64,000 bases of DNA, from NCBI GenBank assembly GCA_022226955.1, contig CP092079.1, positions 2,631,043 to 2,695,042 on the forward strand. The letters run 5' to 3'. Of this stretch, positions 33,653-42,622 are shown one piece after another (the stretch's first letter is position 1; each line of letters starts with the position of its first letter). The position numbers and the translations under genes are program-made. The notes beneath the pieces were generated by a model. The model searched no databases. It was not told where the DNA came from and worked only from the letters and a program-made list of their open reading frames with translations. The DNA is from Nitrospira sp. Its GTDB lineage: Bacteria > Nitrospirota > Nitrospiria > Nitrospirales > Nitrospiraceae.

Positions 33653-36600
33653 ATGATATTCTGGAGTCGGTCTCACAGTCTCCAGCATAAAATCATCGCG
33701 GCCATCGTGATGGTGGGTCTGCTGCCGCTCAGCCTCTCCCTCCTGCTCAGTTACGTGGAAGAACGGCGGGCGCTCCGCGAGGCGATCGGCGCCAACTTCA
33801 AGGAAGTGGCGGTCGAGGCGTCGCGGCGGACCGAGATGCATGTGACGCGCGGCATCAACGAAGCGCAGCAGCTCGCAACGACGCCATTCCTGCGCACGGC
33901 CGTGTCCGAGTCCAATCGCACGTACGAAGGCAAGGACGAGCGCGCTGTCGATGCCATGATCAAGGACTGGCAGCAGCGCTGGCGCCAGCGCGACACCCGC
34001 AGCGAGTTTCCCCTGTTCATCAACCGCATCGTCACGAACTATCTCATTCGCTGGCACGATATCCGGAAGTCCGACTATGTCGGGATCCTGGTCACGGACG
34101 CCCGTGGCGCCCTCGTCGTCAGCTCAATTCCGCAAGTCGAGTATTTTTACGGCAAGACGCCCTGGTGGACGGCGGTGGTGAAATCGCAAGTGTCTCGTCC
34201 CTATGTCAGCGACATTGCCTTCGATCCGGCGTTCGGGACGCACGTCGTGGTGGTGGCGGTCCCAATCGTTGAAGACGGCGGCCAGGGCATCATTGGCGCG
34301 GTGACCATTTTGCTCCGGCGCGACACGCTGTTCCATTCGATCGGGGAAGTCTCGATCGGCTCATCGGGCCATGCGATGCTCTTCGCCTCCGACGGTACCT
34401 CGTTGATTTGCCCGGTGTTGTCGCCGGAAGAGCATACCGTCACGCCGGAATTCATCCGGACGATCGTGCAAGAGAAGGCCGGCTGGGCCATTGCGCCGGA
34501 CGATTCCCATGGCAGCCACGATGCCTTGATCGGGTTTGCTCCGGTGCGGCTCAGCGAACCCTTGGCGCCCGGCAGTATGGGAGGGAAGCAATGGGTGACG
34601 GTCATCCGCCAAGACCCCGCAGAGACCTATGCGCCACTGGGCCGCCTTGTCGTCCGGGTCTTGTTGTATGGGGCCGTGGTGTTCGCGGTGCTGCTGGGCA
34701 CAGGCTTGCTTGTGGCCCGGCGGATCGCCCGGCCGATCAAAATCTTGCACGACGGTGTGTTGGAGATCGCCAGTGGCCGGCTCGATCAGACCTTACAGAT
34801 TCGGACCGGCGATGAAATCGAGCATCTCGCCGAGGCCTTCAACCGGATGGCCGCCAATCTGAAATTGTCGTTTGAGCAAATCGAACAGCGGATGCTCGAG
34901 GTGCGGCGGCTGGAGGAAAAGTATCGAGACTTGATCGAGCACTCTCCGGAAATGATTTATCAGCTGGATCGCGCCGGACGCTTCGTCCATGTAAATCAGA
35001 CGGGGTTGGAAAAACTCGGATATAGCTCCGAGGAAATGTCGGCGATGAGGCTCTGGGACGTGGTGCCGGAGGACCAGGCGGGGCAGGTCTTGAGCTATCT
35101 TGAGCGGCTCATGGTGGAAGGCCGCAATGCGATTGAAACGATCTTCCTTGCGAAGGATGGCCGCCGGATCGATGTGGAGATTCATGCCACGGCGCTGTTC
35201 GACCAGGAGGGTGGCGGCATCGTTCACACCCGCGCGTTCGTTCGAGATGTGACGAAACGGCACCAGTTGGAGCGCCAGCTTCAGCAATATACGAGCAAGC
35301 TGGAAACCGCCGTTTCCGAGCGGACGCAGCAGTTGGTGGCGTCGCAAGCGCGCTATAAGGCGTTGTTCGATCTGGTGGCCGACTCGGTCTTCATGGTGGA
35401 TCGCAATGGGACGATCGTCGCGGTCAATCATCGGGAAGAACAGGAGCTCGGCTACTCGGAGGCATCGGTGGTTGGCCGCAGCATCTTTGACATTACCTTG
35501 CCGGCATTCCGCGAGGGGGGCCGCGCCCTGTTGTTGGACCTGGCCGGAGGGCAGCGGCAGGTTCCTACCCATGAGATCACCGTGCGCACGGCGACCGGCG
35601 TCGAGATGCCGGTGGAAATGGACTTGATTCGCACCGGCGACGCCGAGGCTCCTTTGATCATGGTGCAGCTGCGCGATATTACCGAACGGAAACGGATGGA
35701 GCAGCAGCTGCAATCCTATCGCGATGAGTTGGAAGTGAAGGTGCGGGAGCGCACGAAGGAAATCGAAGAGACGAAGCAGTATTTGGAGAATTTGCTCGAA
35801 AACGCGAACGATGTCATCTATACGCTGGACACCGAGCAGCGTTTCACCTACGTCAACAGCAAAATCGAAGCCTGGGGCTACCGGAAAGACGACCTCATCG
35901 GACGGCCCTATCTGGCGCTCTTGTCGAAGCGGCATCGTGGCCGCCGGCTCAAGAGCACGCTCGATATCGGCGCCAAGCAGGTGTATGAAGTCGAGGTGGT
36001 GACGCGCATGGGCGAGGCCCGGTCTGTTATGGTGAGTGTCTCGCCGTTGCGCAGGGTGGACGGAGAGATTCTCGGTGTGCTCGGGATCGCCCGGGATATG
36101 ACCGATACCAAGAAGCTGGAGCAGCAGATCCAGAACTCTGAAAAACTGGCCTCCGTCGGCAAGCTGGCTGCCGGTGTGGCGCACGAGATCAACAATCCGC
36201 TGGGCGGCATCCTGAACTGTCTTTACAATCTTGGGAAAGGAACAATCTCGCCGGCCCGGCGCGAGGAGTATCTGGCCTCGATGGAAGACGGGCTGCACCG
36301 CGTGCAGAAAATCGTCCGGCAGCTGCTGGATTTTTCGCAGCAGCATCAGCCTGAATTCGCGCCGGCCGACATCAATACGGTGATCGAACGGGTGCTGGTC
36401 TTGACGAATCACTTGTTCGCGCCGAACCGGATCGCGCTTGAATCCGCATTAGGCGCCGAGCTGCCGGCGGTCATGATCGACCGGCATATGATCGAGCAAG
36501 TGTTGATGAATCTGATCTTGAACGCGGTGCAGGCCATGAAAGAAGGCGGCGCGCTTTCGATTCGGACCTGGGTGGAAGAGGGGGTGTGTCTGGTGGAGAT

Positions 36601-36832
36601 CAGAGATACGGGGTCCGGCATTCCGGCGGCGGTGCTGCCAAAGATTTTCGATCCGTTTTTTACGACGAAGCGCGAGGGCGAAGGGACTGGGTTGGGCTTG
36701 TCGGTGAGTCTTGGAATTGTTGAGCGGCACGGAGGCAAGATTCTTGTGGATAGTGAAATCGGCAAAGGCACGGTCTTTACACTCTGGCTGCCTGTGTCCC
36801 GCGAGCGGCAGCCGGTGGGGCGGGTGTCGTAA
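33653..36832 (+). CDS. Membrane sensor histidine kinase: Cache-like sensor, HAMP, three PAS, HisKA, HATPase
   Basis: A 1059-residue kinase. A membrane helix near residues 16-34 and a second near 335-355 enclose a periplasmic sensor of about 300 residues that looks like a double Cache domain (YVSDIAFDPAFGTHVVVVAV). A HAMP linker follows (ARPIKILHDGVLEIASGRLD), then three PAS domains starting near residues 420, 560 and 710, separated by coiled coils. The phospho-acceptor is His 844 in AAGVAHEINNPLGG. The ATPase part has NLILNAVQAM and GTGLGLSVSLGIVERHGGKI. The stop overlaps the start of the next gene by one base, so it is coupled to its sigma-54 partner. The ligand is unknown. Confidence 0.9.
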   Translation: MIFWSRSHSLQHKIIAAIVMVGLLPLSLSLLLSYVEERRALREAIGANFKEVAVEASRRTEMHVTRGINEAQQLATTPFLRTAVSESNRTYEGKDERAVDAMIKDWQQRWRQRDTRSEFPLFINRIVTNYLIRWHDIRKSDYVGILVTDARGALVVSSIPQVEYFYGKTPWWTAVVKSQVSRPYVSDIAFDPAFGTHVVVVAVPIVEDGGQGIIGAVTILLRRDTLFHSIGEVSIGSSGHAMLFASDGTSLICPVLSPEEHTVTPEFIRTIVQEKAGWAIAPDDSHGSHDALIGFAPVRLSEPLAPGSMGGKQWVTVIRQDPAETYAPLGRLVVRVLLYGAVVFAVLLGTGLLVARRIARPIKILHDGVLEIASGRLDQTLQIRTGDEIEHLAEAFNRMAANLKLSFEQIEQRMLEVRRLEEKYRDLIEHSPEMIYQLDRAGRFVHVNQTGLEKLGYSSEEMSAMRLWDVVPEDQAGQVLSYLERLMVEGRNAIETIFLAKDGRRIDVEIHATALFDQEGGGIVHTRAFVRDVTKRHQLERQLQQYTSKLETAVSERTQQLVASQARYKALFDLVADSVFMVDRNGTIVAVNHREEQELGYSEASVVGRSIFDITLPAFREGGRALLLDLAGGQRQVPTHEITVRTATGVEMPVEMDLIRTGDAEAPLIMVQLRDITERKRMEQQLQSYRDELEVKVRERTKEIEETKQYLENLLENANDVIYTLDTEQRFTYVNSKIEAWGYRKDDLIGRPYLALLSKRHRGRRLKSTLDIGAKQVYEVEVVTRMGEARSVMVSVSPLRRVDGEILGVLGIARDMTDTKKLEQQIQNSEKLASVGKLAAGVAHEINNPLGGILNCLYNLGKGTISPARREEYLASMEDGLHRVQKIVRQLLDFSQQHQPEFAPADINTVIERVLVLTNHLFAPNRIALESALGAELPAVMIDRHMIEQVLMNLILNAVQAMKEGGALSIRTWVEEGVCLVEIRDTGSGIPAAVLPKIFDPFFTTKREGEGTGLGLSVSLGIVERHGGKILVDSEIGKGTVFTLWLPVSRERQPVGRVS

Positions 36833-38277
36833 TGCCGCTGACGATTTTGATTGTCGACGATGAGCCGTTGATGCGGTTGTCCATTGTCGATGCGCTGGAA
36901 GCCGTCGGCCACGACGTCCGTGCCGCCGCCACTGGAACGGAAGGCATCGAAGAGGCGCGCCGGCGGGAGCACGACCTGGTCATCACCGACTTGCGGCTGC
37001 CCGGCGCCGACGGGCTTGCGGTGTTAAAGGCGGCGAAGGAGGCGCGGGCGCATACCGAAATCGTGGTAATCACGGCGCACGGTTCCGTCGAAACTGCTGT
37101 GGGGGCCATGAAGCTCGGCGCGTTCGATTACATCACCAAGCCGTTCAAGATGGATGAGTTGTTGCTGATCGTCGAACGCGCGGGAACCGTGATTGCGCTG
37201 CGCAAAGAGAATCAGGACCTCAAAGAGATTTTGGAGGATAAGTTCAGTTTTGGCGGCATTCTTGGATCCAATACGAAAATGCGCGCGGTGCTGGATAAGA
37301 TCAAGACGGTGGCGGCGACGGATTCCACGGTGTTGATCCTCGGCGAAAGCGGCACTGGAAAAGAGCTGGCGGCCAATGCCGTGCATCAGAACAGTCCGCG
37401 GCGCGATTATCCTCTGATCAAAGTCAGTTGCGCGGCCTTGCCGGAGTCGTTGCTGGAGACAGAGTTATTTGGCCATGAGAAAGGCGCCTTCACCGGCGCG
37501 CTGCGTCAGCGGCGCGGCCGGTTCGAGATGGCCAATCGAGGCACACTCTTTCTCGATGAAATCGGAGAAATTTCACCGGTCGTCCAGGTAAAGCTGCTGC
37601 GTGTGTTGCAAGAGCGGAAATTCGAGCGGGTTGGAAGCAATCAGACGATCGATGTGGATGTGCGGCTGGTGTGCGCGACACAAAAAGATTTGCGGAAAGA
37701 AGTGGCGGCGGGCCGGTTCCGCGAGGATCTCTTCTACCGCTTGAACGTCGTCCAGGTGGTGATTCCACCGTTGCGTGAGCGGCAAGAGGATATTGCCGTG
37801 ATCGCGGATCATGTGCTGGAGTCCTGTTCGTCCAAGTTGAATAAGAAGCTTCGGGGGTTTTCCCAGCCGGCGCGCGAATTGTTGCTGCGGTATTCGTACC
37901 CCGGCAACGTCCGCGAGTTGGAGAATATGGTCGAGCGTGCCGTGGCATTGGGGCGTGAGCGGGAGGCGATTCAACCGTCCGATCTCTGTGGATTTCAGAC
38001 CTGTCCGTACCAGGGGGGGGACCTTCAAGAATCCTGTGGGTTTTGCCAGGAAGGGTTGACCGGCGGTGGAGCGAAGAAGAAGGAGGTGCCGTTGACGGCG
38101 CTCTCGACGGCGCGCGAAGAGTTCGAGAAGGACTATATCGTCTCCGTGCTTGAACGAGTGGAGGGCAGCCGGACGACCGCCGCAAAGATTCTCGGCCTCT
38201 CTCGCAAGGCTCTTTGGGAGAAGTGCAAGCGCTACGGCATCCCGCCCGCACGAGAGGGGAGCGAGAGCGACGAGTAG
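36832..38277 (+). CDS. NtrC-family sigma-54-dependent response regulator with a Cys-rich linker
   Basis: A 481-residue activator, coupled to the kinase gene by a one-base overlap. Receiver: LIVDDEPLMR, phospho-acceptor Asp 53 in VITDLRLPGADG, and Lys in YITKPFK. AAA+ domain: Walker A GESGTGKELAANAV, the GAFTGA loop in HEKGAFTGAL that contacts sigma-54, Walker B TLFLDEIGE, and RYSYPGNVRELEN. The Fis-type helix-turn-helix is at the end (RTTAAKILGLSRKALW). Between AAA+ and HTH is an unusual linker with Cys 386, 391, 402 and 405 that could bind zinc or an iron-sulfur cluster. A run of eight G at 38013-38020 codes for part of this linker. Target genes are not evident. Confidence 0.92.
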   Translation: MPLTILIVDDEPLMRLSIVDALEAVGHDVRAAATGTEGIEEARRREHDLVITDLRLPGADGLAVLKAAKEARAHTEIVVITAHGSVETAVGAMKLGAFDYITKPFKMDELLLIVERAGTVIALRKENQDLKEILEDKFSFGGILGSNTKMRAVLDKIKTVAATDSTVLILGESGTGKELAANAVHQNSPRRDYPLIKVSCAALPESLLETELFGHEKGAFTGALRQRRGRFEMANRGTLFLDEIGEISPVVQVKLLRVLQERKFERVGSNQTIDVDVRLVCATQKDLRKEVAAGRFREDLFYRLNVVQVVIPPLRERQEDIAVIADHVLESCSSKLNKKLRGFSQPARELLLRYSYPGNVRELENMVERAVALGREREAIQPSDLCGFQTCPYQGGDLQESCGFCQEGLTGGGAKKKEVPLTALSTAREEFEKDYIVSVLERVEGSRTTAAKILGLSRKALWEKCKRYGIPPAREGSESDE

Positions 38278-38305
38278 CTGTCTTCGAAGCCGGAAGAAAC
38301 GATGT

Positions 38306-38328
38306 CGCCAGCCGGTAGCCGGCTGGCG
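38306..38328. terminator. Hairpin between convergent genes
   Basis: CGCCAGCCGG, a TAG loop and CCGGCTGGCG form a perfect 10-base-pair stem between the ends of two convergent genes. There is no T run on either side, so termination efficiency is uncertain. Confidence 0.5.
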
Positions 38329-38341
38329 AGCGAAGGTGGGA

Positions 38342-39433
38342 CTACTCGGCCGGTTCGGCTCCGCCTTCCCAGAGCTTGATCGTGCGATCCCATGAGGCGC
38401 TAGCAAGCCGGCGTCCGTCTGGCGAAAATGTAATTTGACGGACTCCGGCGGTATGGCCCTTCACCGTTTTGAAGTGGCGGCCGGCAGCGATATCCCAGAA
38501 CTTGATGGTATTGTCATCCCCGGCGCTAGCGAGCACTTTCCCGTCCGGCGATACGGCCAGAGATCTGACCCAGGCCGTGTGTCCGCTCAGGCTCTTCTTC
38601 TCAATCAGCTTCGGCATCTCGAAAAACTTGATGGTTTTGTCGCGGCTGCCGGTGATGAGGGTCTTGCCGTCTGGCGTGAAGATCATGGCGCCGATCCAGT
38701 AGTCCATCGGCTTTTGGAAGCCGCCGTCGTCCTCGATAAAGTAGCCGCGGGTTTCCGTGGAATCGTCGGCATCGCGCTGCCAGTGCCCGTCGTGCAAAAC
38801 TTTCTCCTCGCCGCTCGGGAGCACTTCCCATAGCTTGATTTTTCCGATATCGGTGCCGCTGGCTAGATGGATACCGTCCGGGCAGAAGGCGACACAGACG
38901 GACCAGTGGTGGTCGTATTGATCTTTGCCCAGAAGGGTCATCAGCTCGGTACCGGTGGTGACTTCCCAGATCTTGATGTCTTTATTGTGGCTCCCGCGCG
39001 CGAGCATGAGGCCGTCCGGTGAAAGCGAGAGGCTGCATACATTGTGGTCGTACCGGGTGAACAGCAGCTTGGTCGGTTCGCCGGTCTTCGGATTCCAGAG
39101 GCGGATGGTGCGGTCTTCGCTCGCGGTCGCGAGGGTCTGCCCGTCTGGCGTAAAGACGATGGCGCGAATGTCGTTGGTATGGCCGCGGAGCGAGCGCAGG
39201 AGCCGGCCGGTCTCGATATCCCACATGCGCACGAGACGTTCAGCGCCGCCGCTGGCGAGCGTGAGTCCGTCCGGGGAGAAGGCGACGGTCCAGACGCCGT
39301 GCGAGTGTCCGCGAAAGGTCTTGATCTCCCGGCAATCGGTTTTCCAGTACTCTAGGAAGTCGATGGGCGGCGGCGGGGTGGCCGCTTCCGGAGTGGCGCT
39401 GGGAAGAGAGGGGGGCATTGTGTGTTCAGGCAT
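38342..39433 (-). CDS. WD40-repeat protein
   Basis: About 363 residues from the ATG at 39433, with TGGAG six bases upstream. After a Pro-rich start it consists of seven WD40 repeats of about 42 residues, such as LASGGAERLVRMWDIETG and LASASWDRTIKLWEGG. Each has the SPDGxxLASGSxDxTIxxWD pattern, and together they should form a seven-bladed propeller. No signal peptide is visible, so it should be cytoplasmic. WD40 propellers serve as protein-binding platforms. One blade (around residues 180-230) has an insertion with HWQRDADDSTETRGYF. It is convergent with the regulator gene and has no obvious operon partner. Confidence 0.9.
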   Translation of the reverse strand: MPEHTMPPSLPSATPEAATPPPPIDFLEYWKTDCREIKTFRGHSHGVWTVAFSPDGLTLASGGAERLVRMWDIETGRLLRSLRGHTNDIRAIVFTPDGQTLATASEDRTIRLWNPKTGEPTKLLFTRYDHNVCSLSLSPDGLMLARGSHNKDIKIWEVTTGTELMTLLGKDQYDHHWSVCVAFCPDGIHLASGTDIGKIKLWEVLPSGEEKVLHDGHWQRDADDSTETRGYFIEDDGGFQKPMDYWIGAMIFTPDGKTLITGSRDKTIKFFEMPKLIEKKSLSGHTAWVRSLAVSPDGKVLASAGDDNTIKFWDIAAGRHFKTVKGHTAGVRQITFSPDGRRLASASWDRTIKLWEGGAEPAE

Positions 39434-39643
39434 TGGATACTCCACTCACCGGGAGGTTCGGGATCTCCCTTGATTGCAAATCGGCTTTTGAGGCCAGTAT
39501 ACTTCCTCGGGAACGAAGGGAGATCGTAAGAGATGCCCGGCGTTTAAGTCAAGGTGGCGCGGGGTGCCAGTTCTCCCCGCTAAGCGGTTTGACGGTATTG
39601 ACGTTCTGAGCGGTCGTCACATCCAATTCTTTCGAGGCTTCCA

Positions 39644-40642
39644 ATGGAAATCAGATTTCAGCCCGCATTGCTGCAAGAGGTGATCGACTCCTTTGTGGAA
39701 AAGACGGAGCGCGAAGGCGATCCGACGTACTACAAGGAATTCCACGAGCATGCCGACCCGATCTATGAAAAGTTCATTCTCGAGGACCGGGAAGGGGAGT
39801 TTAAGAAGCTGTATCAGTATTTGTTTGGAACCTGGGGATTTTCCGACATCATCAGGGATTCGTTCAACGAATACCCGCTCCTAAAGGATAAGGTTGGGAT
39901 TGTGCTGGTGAAGGGCGTCTTGAAGGAAGATCAGGAAGGCGTCGACATTCTTCGCAAGTGGGGATCGGTCGAGCAGGATTTGGCCAAGGAGTTTGAGGCC
40001 AAGGGTATGAAGGGCGTGGGCATTAAGCTGATCCCGCGACGGTTTTACGATCCTGCCTTGACCCGTTATTGCCGGCATGAACTGATGCACATCTCGGATA
40101 TGCTCGATCCGGCGTTCGGATACGACCCCGATACGAAGGTCGGTCAGAACTCCGGAGAAGAAACGCTGATTCTGCAGCGCTATCGCGTGTTGTGGAGCTT
40201 GAGCGTCGATAGCCGGTTGAGTGCGGCTGGCCGGGAGCCGATGCTGAGCAAAGAGGATCGGTTCAAAGAGTTTCGGTCATGGTATCGGAAAATTGCGCCG
40301 CCTCAATTGAAATCGGTATTCGAGGGACTGTGGCAGATTTCGTATTTCACCCATTCCGAGTTGATCGAAATGTCGACCGATACCTTGCGCGTGATGGATC
40401 GCGCGGTCGATGTGGAGGGGGGCGAGGTTCCGGAGACGGAAAACAAGGTCATGCTGATGCCGGGCTTTCCTTGCCCGCTCTGCCGCTTCCCGACCTATTC
40501 GTGGGTGGAAGATATGGGCACCAAGCTGGAGCCTTATGTGTTGGACTTCATCCGCGAGAATCACCCCGGCTGGGATATTGAGTACGGTGGCTGCGACCGG
40601 TGCGTGGAGGTTTATAAGCTAAGAGCCGACGGCGTAATGTAG
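39644..40642 (+). CDS. Unknown protein with HELMH motif and C-terminal zinc ribbon
   Basis: A 332-residue soluble protein with GAGG before the ATG. Residues 145-149 are HELMH, matching the HExxH zinc-peptidase pattern, in CRHELMHISDMLDPAFGY; a distal Glu or His ligand may lie in the following helices. The C-terminus has two Cys pairs, C277/C280 (CPLC) and C317/C320 (CDRC), forming a likely zinc ribbon. I do not recognise the family. The motif could belong to a metallopeptidase, or be a metal-binding site without peptidase activity. It opens the respiratory and assembly region, just before the Tat ferredoxin gene, and might take part in maturation. GGATGGATGG-type repeats are absent, and base use is like that of its neighbours. 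Confidence 0.6.
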   Translation: MEIRFQPALLQEVIDSFVEKTEREGDPTYYKEFHEHADPIYEKFILEDREGEFKKLYQYLFGTWGFSDIIRDSFNEYPLLKDKVGIVLVKGVLKEDQEGVDILRKWGSVEQDLAKEFEAKGMKGVGIKLIPRRFYDPALTRYCRHELMHISDMLDPAFGYDPDTKVGQNSGEETLILQRYRVLWSLSVDSRLSAAGREPMLSKEDRFKEFRSWYRKIAPPQLKSVFEGLWQISYFTHSELIEMSTDTLRVMDRAVDVEGGEVPETENKVMLMPGFPCPLCRFPTYSWVEDMGTKLEPYVLDFIRENHPGWDIEYGGCDRCVEVYKLRADGVM

Positions 40643-40708
40643 GTGTAGACTGTACAACGCCTGCCGAGCGCTCACGTGTGCTGTGGCCTGTCGGTAGGCG
40701 TTGTGATC

Positions 40709-41329
40709 ATGAGGCTGGATCGACGAACCACTATGGCATCCAATCCATCGTATGGCCGGCGGGATTTTCTGAAAGACTCCGTAATATCCGTCGCTAAGGC
40801 GGCGCAGGAGTTTTCCAAGCAGGCCGATGCCGTCCCTGAGGCGCCTGCTCCGGTGTTTAGGGCCGATTGGCTTCGGCCACCTGGAGCTGTCGATGAAGCG
40901 TTATTTTTGGATCACTGCACGAAATGCGGCGACTGCATCAAGGCCTGCGATCCCGGTGCGATTGTCTGTCATGCCGGCGACGGAACACCGGTGATTTTCG
41001 CCGACCAGTCGCCCTGCCTCTTATGCGACGATCTTCCTTGTATTGCAGCTTGTGCAGAGGATGCGTTGCGGCCGGTTGACCGGATGCAGGATGTTCGTCT
41101 TGGGGTGGCGCGGATGTCTCAGCGCCTCTGTACGGCCGGGCAAGGGTGTCATGCCTGTGTTTCAAAGTGTCCTGCGGATGCCTTATCAATGGATTTTTCG
41201 ACCATGCGGCTTGAGGTATCCGCAGAGGAGTGTGTGGGGTGCGGCATATGCGAGCATATCTGTCATACCGTCAACGATCATGTCGCGATCCGTGTGACGC
41301 CTGTGCGGCAGCTGGTGGAATTTCGATAG
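40709..41329 (+). CDS. Tat-exported four-cluster ferredoxin, NapG/NapF-like
   Basis: About 206 residues from ATG 40709 (a GTG at 40676 and an ATG at 40733 are alternatives). Near the N-terminus is a twin-arginine stretch, GRRDFLKDSVISV, so it may be exported folded by the Tat system; a tatA gene lies 6 kb downstream. Four Cys groups follow: CTKCGDCIKAC, CLLCDDLPCIAAC, CTAGQGCHACVSKC and CVGCGICEHIC. They should hold four [4Fe-4S] clusters. The set matches NapG/NapF-type polyferredoxins, which pass electrons to periplasmic nitrate reductase. No napA is near. A link to a molybdoenzyme is inferred from the neighbours. Confidence 0.85.
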   Translation: MRLDRRTTMASNPSYGRRDFLKDSVISVAKAAQEFSKQADAVPEAPAPVFRADWLRPPGAVDEALFLDHCTKCGDCIKACDPGAIVCHAGDGTPVIFADQSPCLLCDDLPCIAACAEDALRPVDRMQDVRLGVARMSQRLCTAGQGCHACVSKCPADALSMDFSTMRLEVSAEECVGCGICEHICHTVNDHVAIRVTPVRQLVEFR

Positions 41330-41437
41330 CGAGACTAATTTAAATTCGCTGCGCTGGAGCGGAAATTTGAAAAGTCTAGAGGGAATAATTAAAAAATAAA
41401 TTCGCGGGAGCCTATGGATTTAAGTCCGAGTTCCTGC

Positions 41438-41466
41438 TTGACATCTATTTGACCTTTACCTATCAT
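41438..41466 (+). promoter_or_regulatory. Strong candidate sigma-70 promoter for the chaperone gene
   Basis: TTGACA at 41438-41443, a 17-base spacer, then TATCAT at 41461-41466, about 94 bases before the chaperone ATG. Upstream, 41330-41437 is AT-richer than its surroundings and holds an imperfect inverted repeat, AAATTC and GCGCTGGAGCGG. Confidence 0.75.
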
Positions 41467-41559
41467 ACGCAGGCCTGTGATAGGTCAGAGTAGTGTTTGT
41501 TTGGAAGTTATGTGAGTTGTGAGGCCTGGGTTGATTCCCACATCCAGGAGACAATTGTC

Positions 41560-42528
41560 ATGACGAGTAAACAATCGGTGCAGACTGCAACATCTACCGC
41601 TGCCGCCGTTATTCCTAATGCCCCGACGATCAAGGACTCTCCGGCGGTCGAGAGGGCTCTCAACCGCAGCAAGTTGTATCTCCTTGTTTCCTGGAGTCTT
41701 TTGTATCCAGAAGACGAAGAGTTCCTCGATTACTTGCAGTGCGGGGAGTTTGTGGAAGACGGTCGAGCGGCGCTGGACGCCCTTCAGGCCGCTCTGGATG
41801 CCAACCAAGGCGGAGATCGCGCGAAGCTGAAGCTGGCTTCCCTGAAAAAGCAGTTGGATAATGTTGAAAAGTTGGTTGCCTCAGAATGTGTGAACTGGCA
41901 GTTGAGCGATCTGCAGTCTGAGCATCGGCGTGTATTCAGCAATGTGATTACGCTGGATTGCCCTCCGTACGAAACTCTCTTCGGTAACGATCACGTGTTT
42001 GCGCAATCCCATACCATGGGCGACATTGCCGGCTTCTACAAGGCGTTCGGCGTCGAGTTGTCGAAGGATATTCATGAGCGTCTCGACCATCTCAGTGTCG
42101 AGTTCGAATTCATGCATTTCCTGGCCTACAAAGAATCGTATTCCCGATGCCATGACGGTGCCGACAAGACGCAGATCGTCGTGGATGCGCAGAAGAAATT
42201 CGTTAAGAATCATATTGGGCGCTGGGTGCCGCTGTTTTGCCGGATGCTGACCAAGAAGTCGGATTCCGGTCTATTCAAGATCGTCTCGGATATGACCTCC
42301 GATTGGATTGAATTCGAAACGGCGTTTCTAGGAGTCACCCCGCAGCCGTACACGGAAACAGATTATCGTCCGGCGACCTTTAATTCGCCCGAAGGTCAGA
42401 CGTACGAGTGCGGTGCGCAGGACCAGGGAAATGAGCTGAGCGTATTGCTGAACGAAGTCGGCGCACAGTCCTTCCTGGATGTGAAGGACAAGGACAAGGA
42501 GGAGGGCGGACCGGTCGGAACCGCGTAG
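41560..42528 (+). CDS. TorD/NarJ-like molybdoenzyme chaperone
   Basis: About 322 residues starting at ATG 41560, with AGGAGA about nine bases upstream. The central region is all-helical with the TorD/DmsD/NarJ pattern: LLVSWSLLYPEDEEF, LDCPPYETLFGNDHVF and GDIAGFYKAFGVEL, then LDHLSVEFEFMHFLAYKE. Such chaperones bind the Tat signal or the apoenzyme and guard cofactor insertion. In Nitrospira they are linked to nitrite oxidoreductase. The N-terminal 50 residues and the C-terminal tail extend beyond the usual 200-residue core. It has its own promoter. The next gene, 94 bases downstream, is a gamma-like heme-b subunit, which supports a role in assembly of that complex. Confidence 0.85.
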   Translation: MTSKQSVQTATSTAAAVIPNAPTIKDSPAVERALNRSKLYLLVSWSLLYPEDEEFLDYLQCGEFVEDGRAALDALQAALDANQGGDRAKLKLASLKKQLDNVEKLVASECVNWQLSDLQSEHRRVFSNVITLDCPPYETLFGNDHVFAQSHTMGDIAGFYKAFGVELSKDIHERLDHLSVEFEFMHFLAYKESYSRCHDGADKTQIVVDAQKKFVKNHIGRWVPLFCRMLTKKSDSGLFKIVSDMTSDWIEFETAFLGVTPQPYTETDYRPATFNSPEGQTYECGAQDQGNELSVLLNEVGAQSFLDVKDKDKEEGGPVGTA

Positions 42529-42622
42529 GTTTCGAGCAATTATTTCTAGTTTTCTCAACGGCAGTCATCGTTATTTGGGCGATGTCATTTAATCATTAAT
42601 TTTGAGAGGAGGGATTAGCTGT

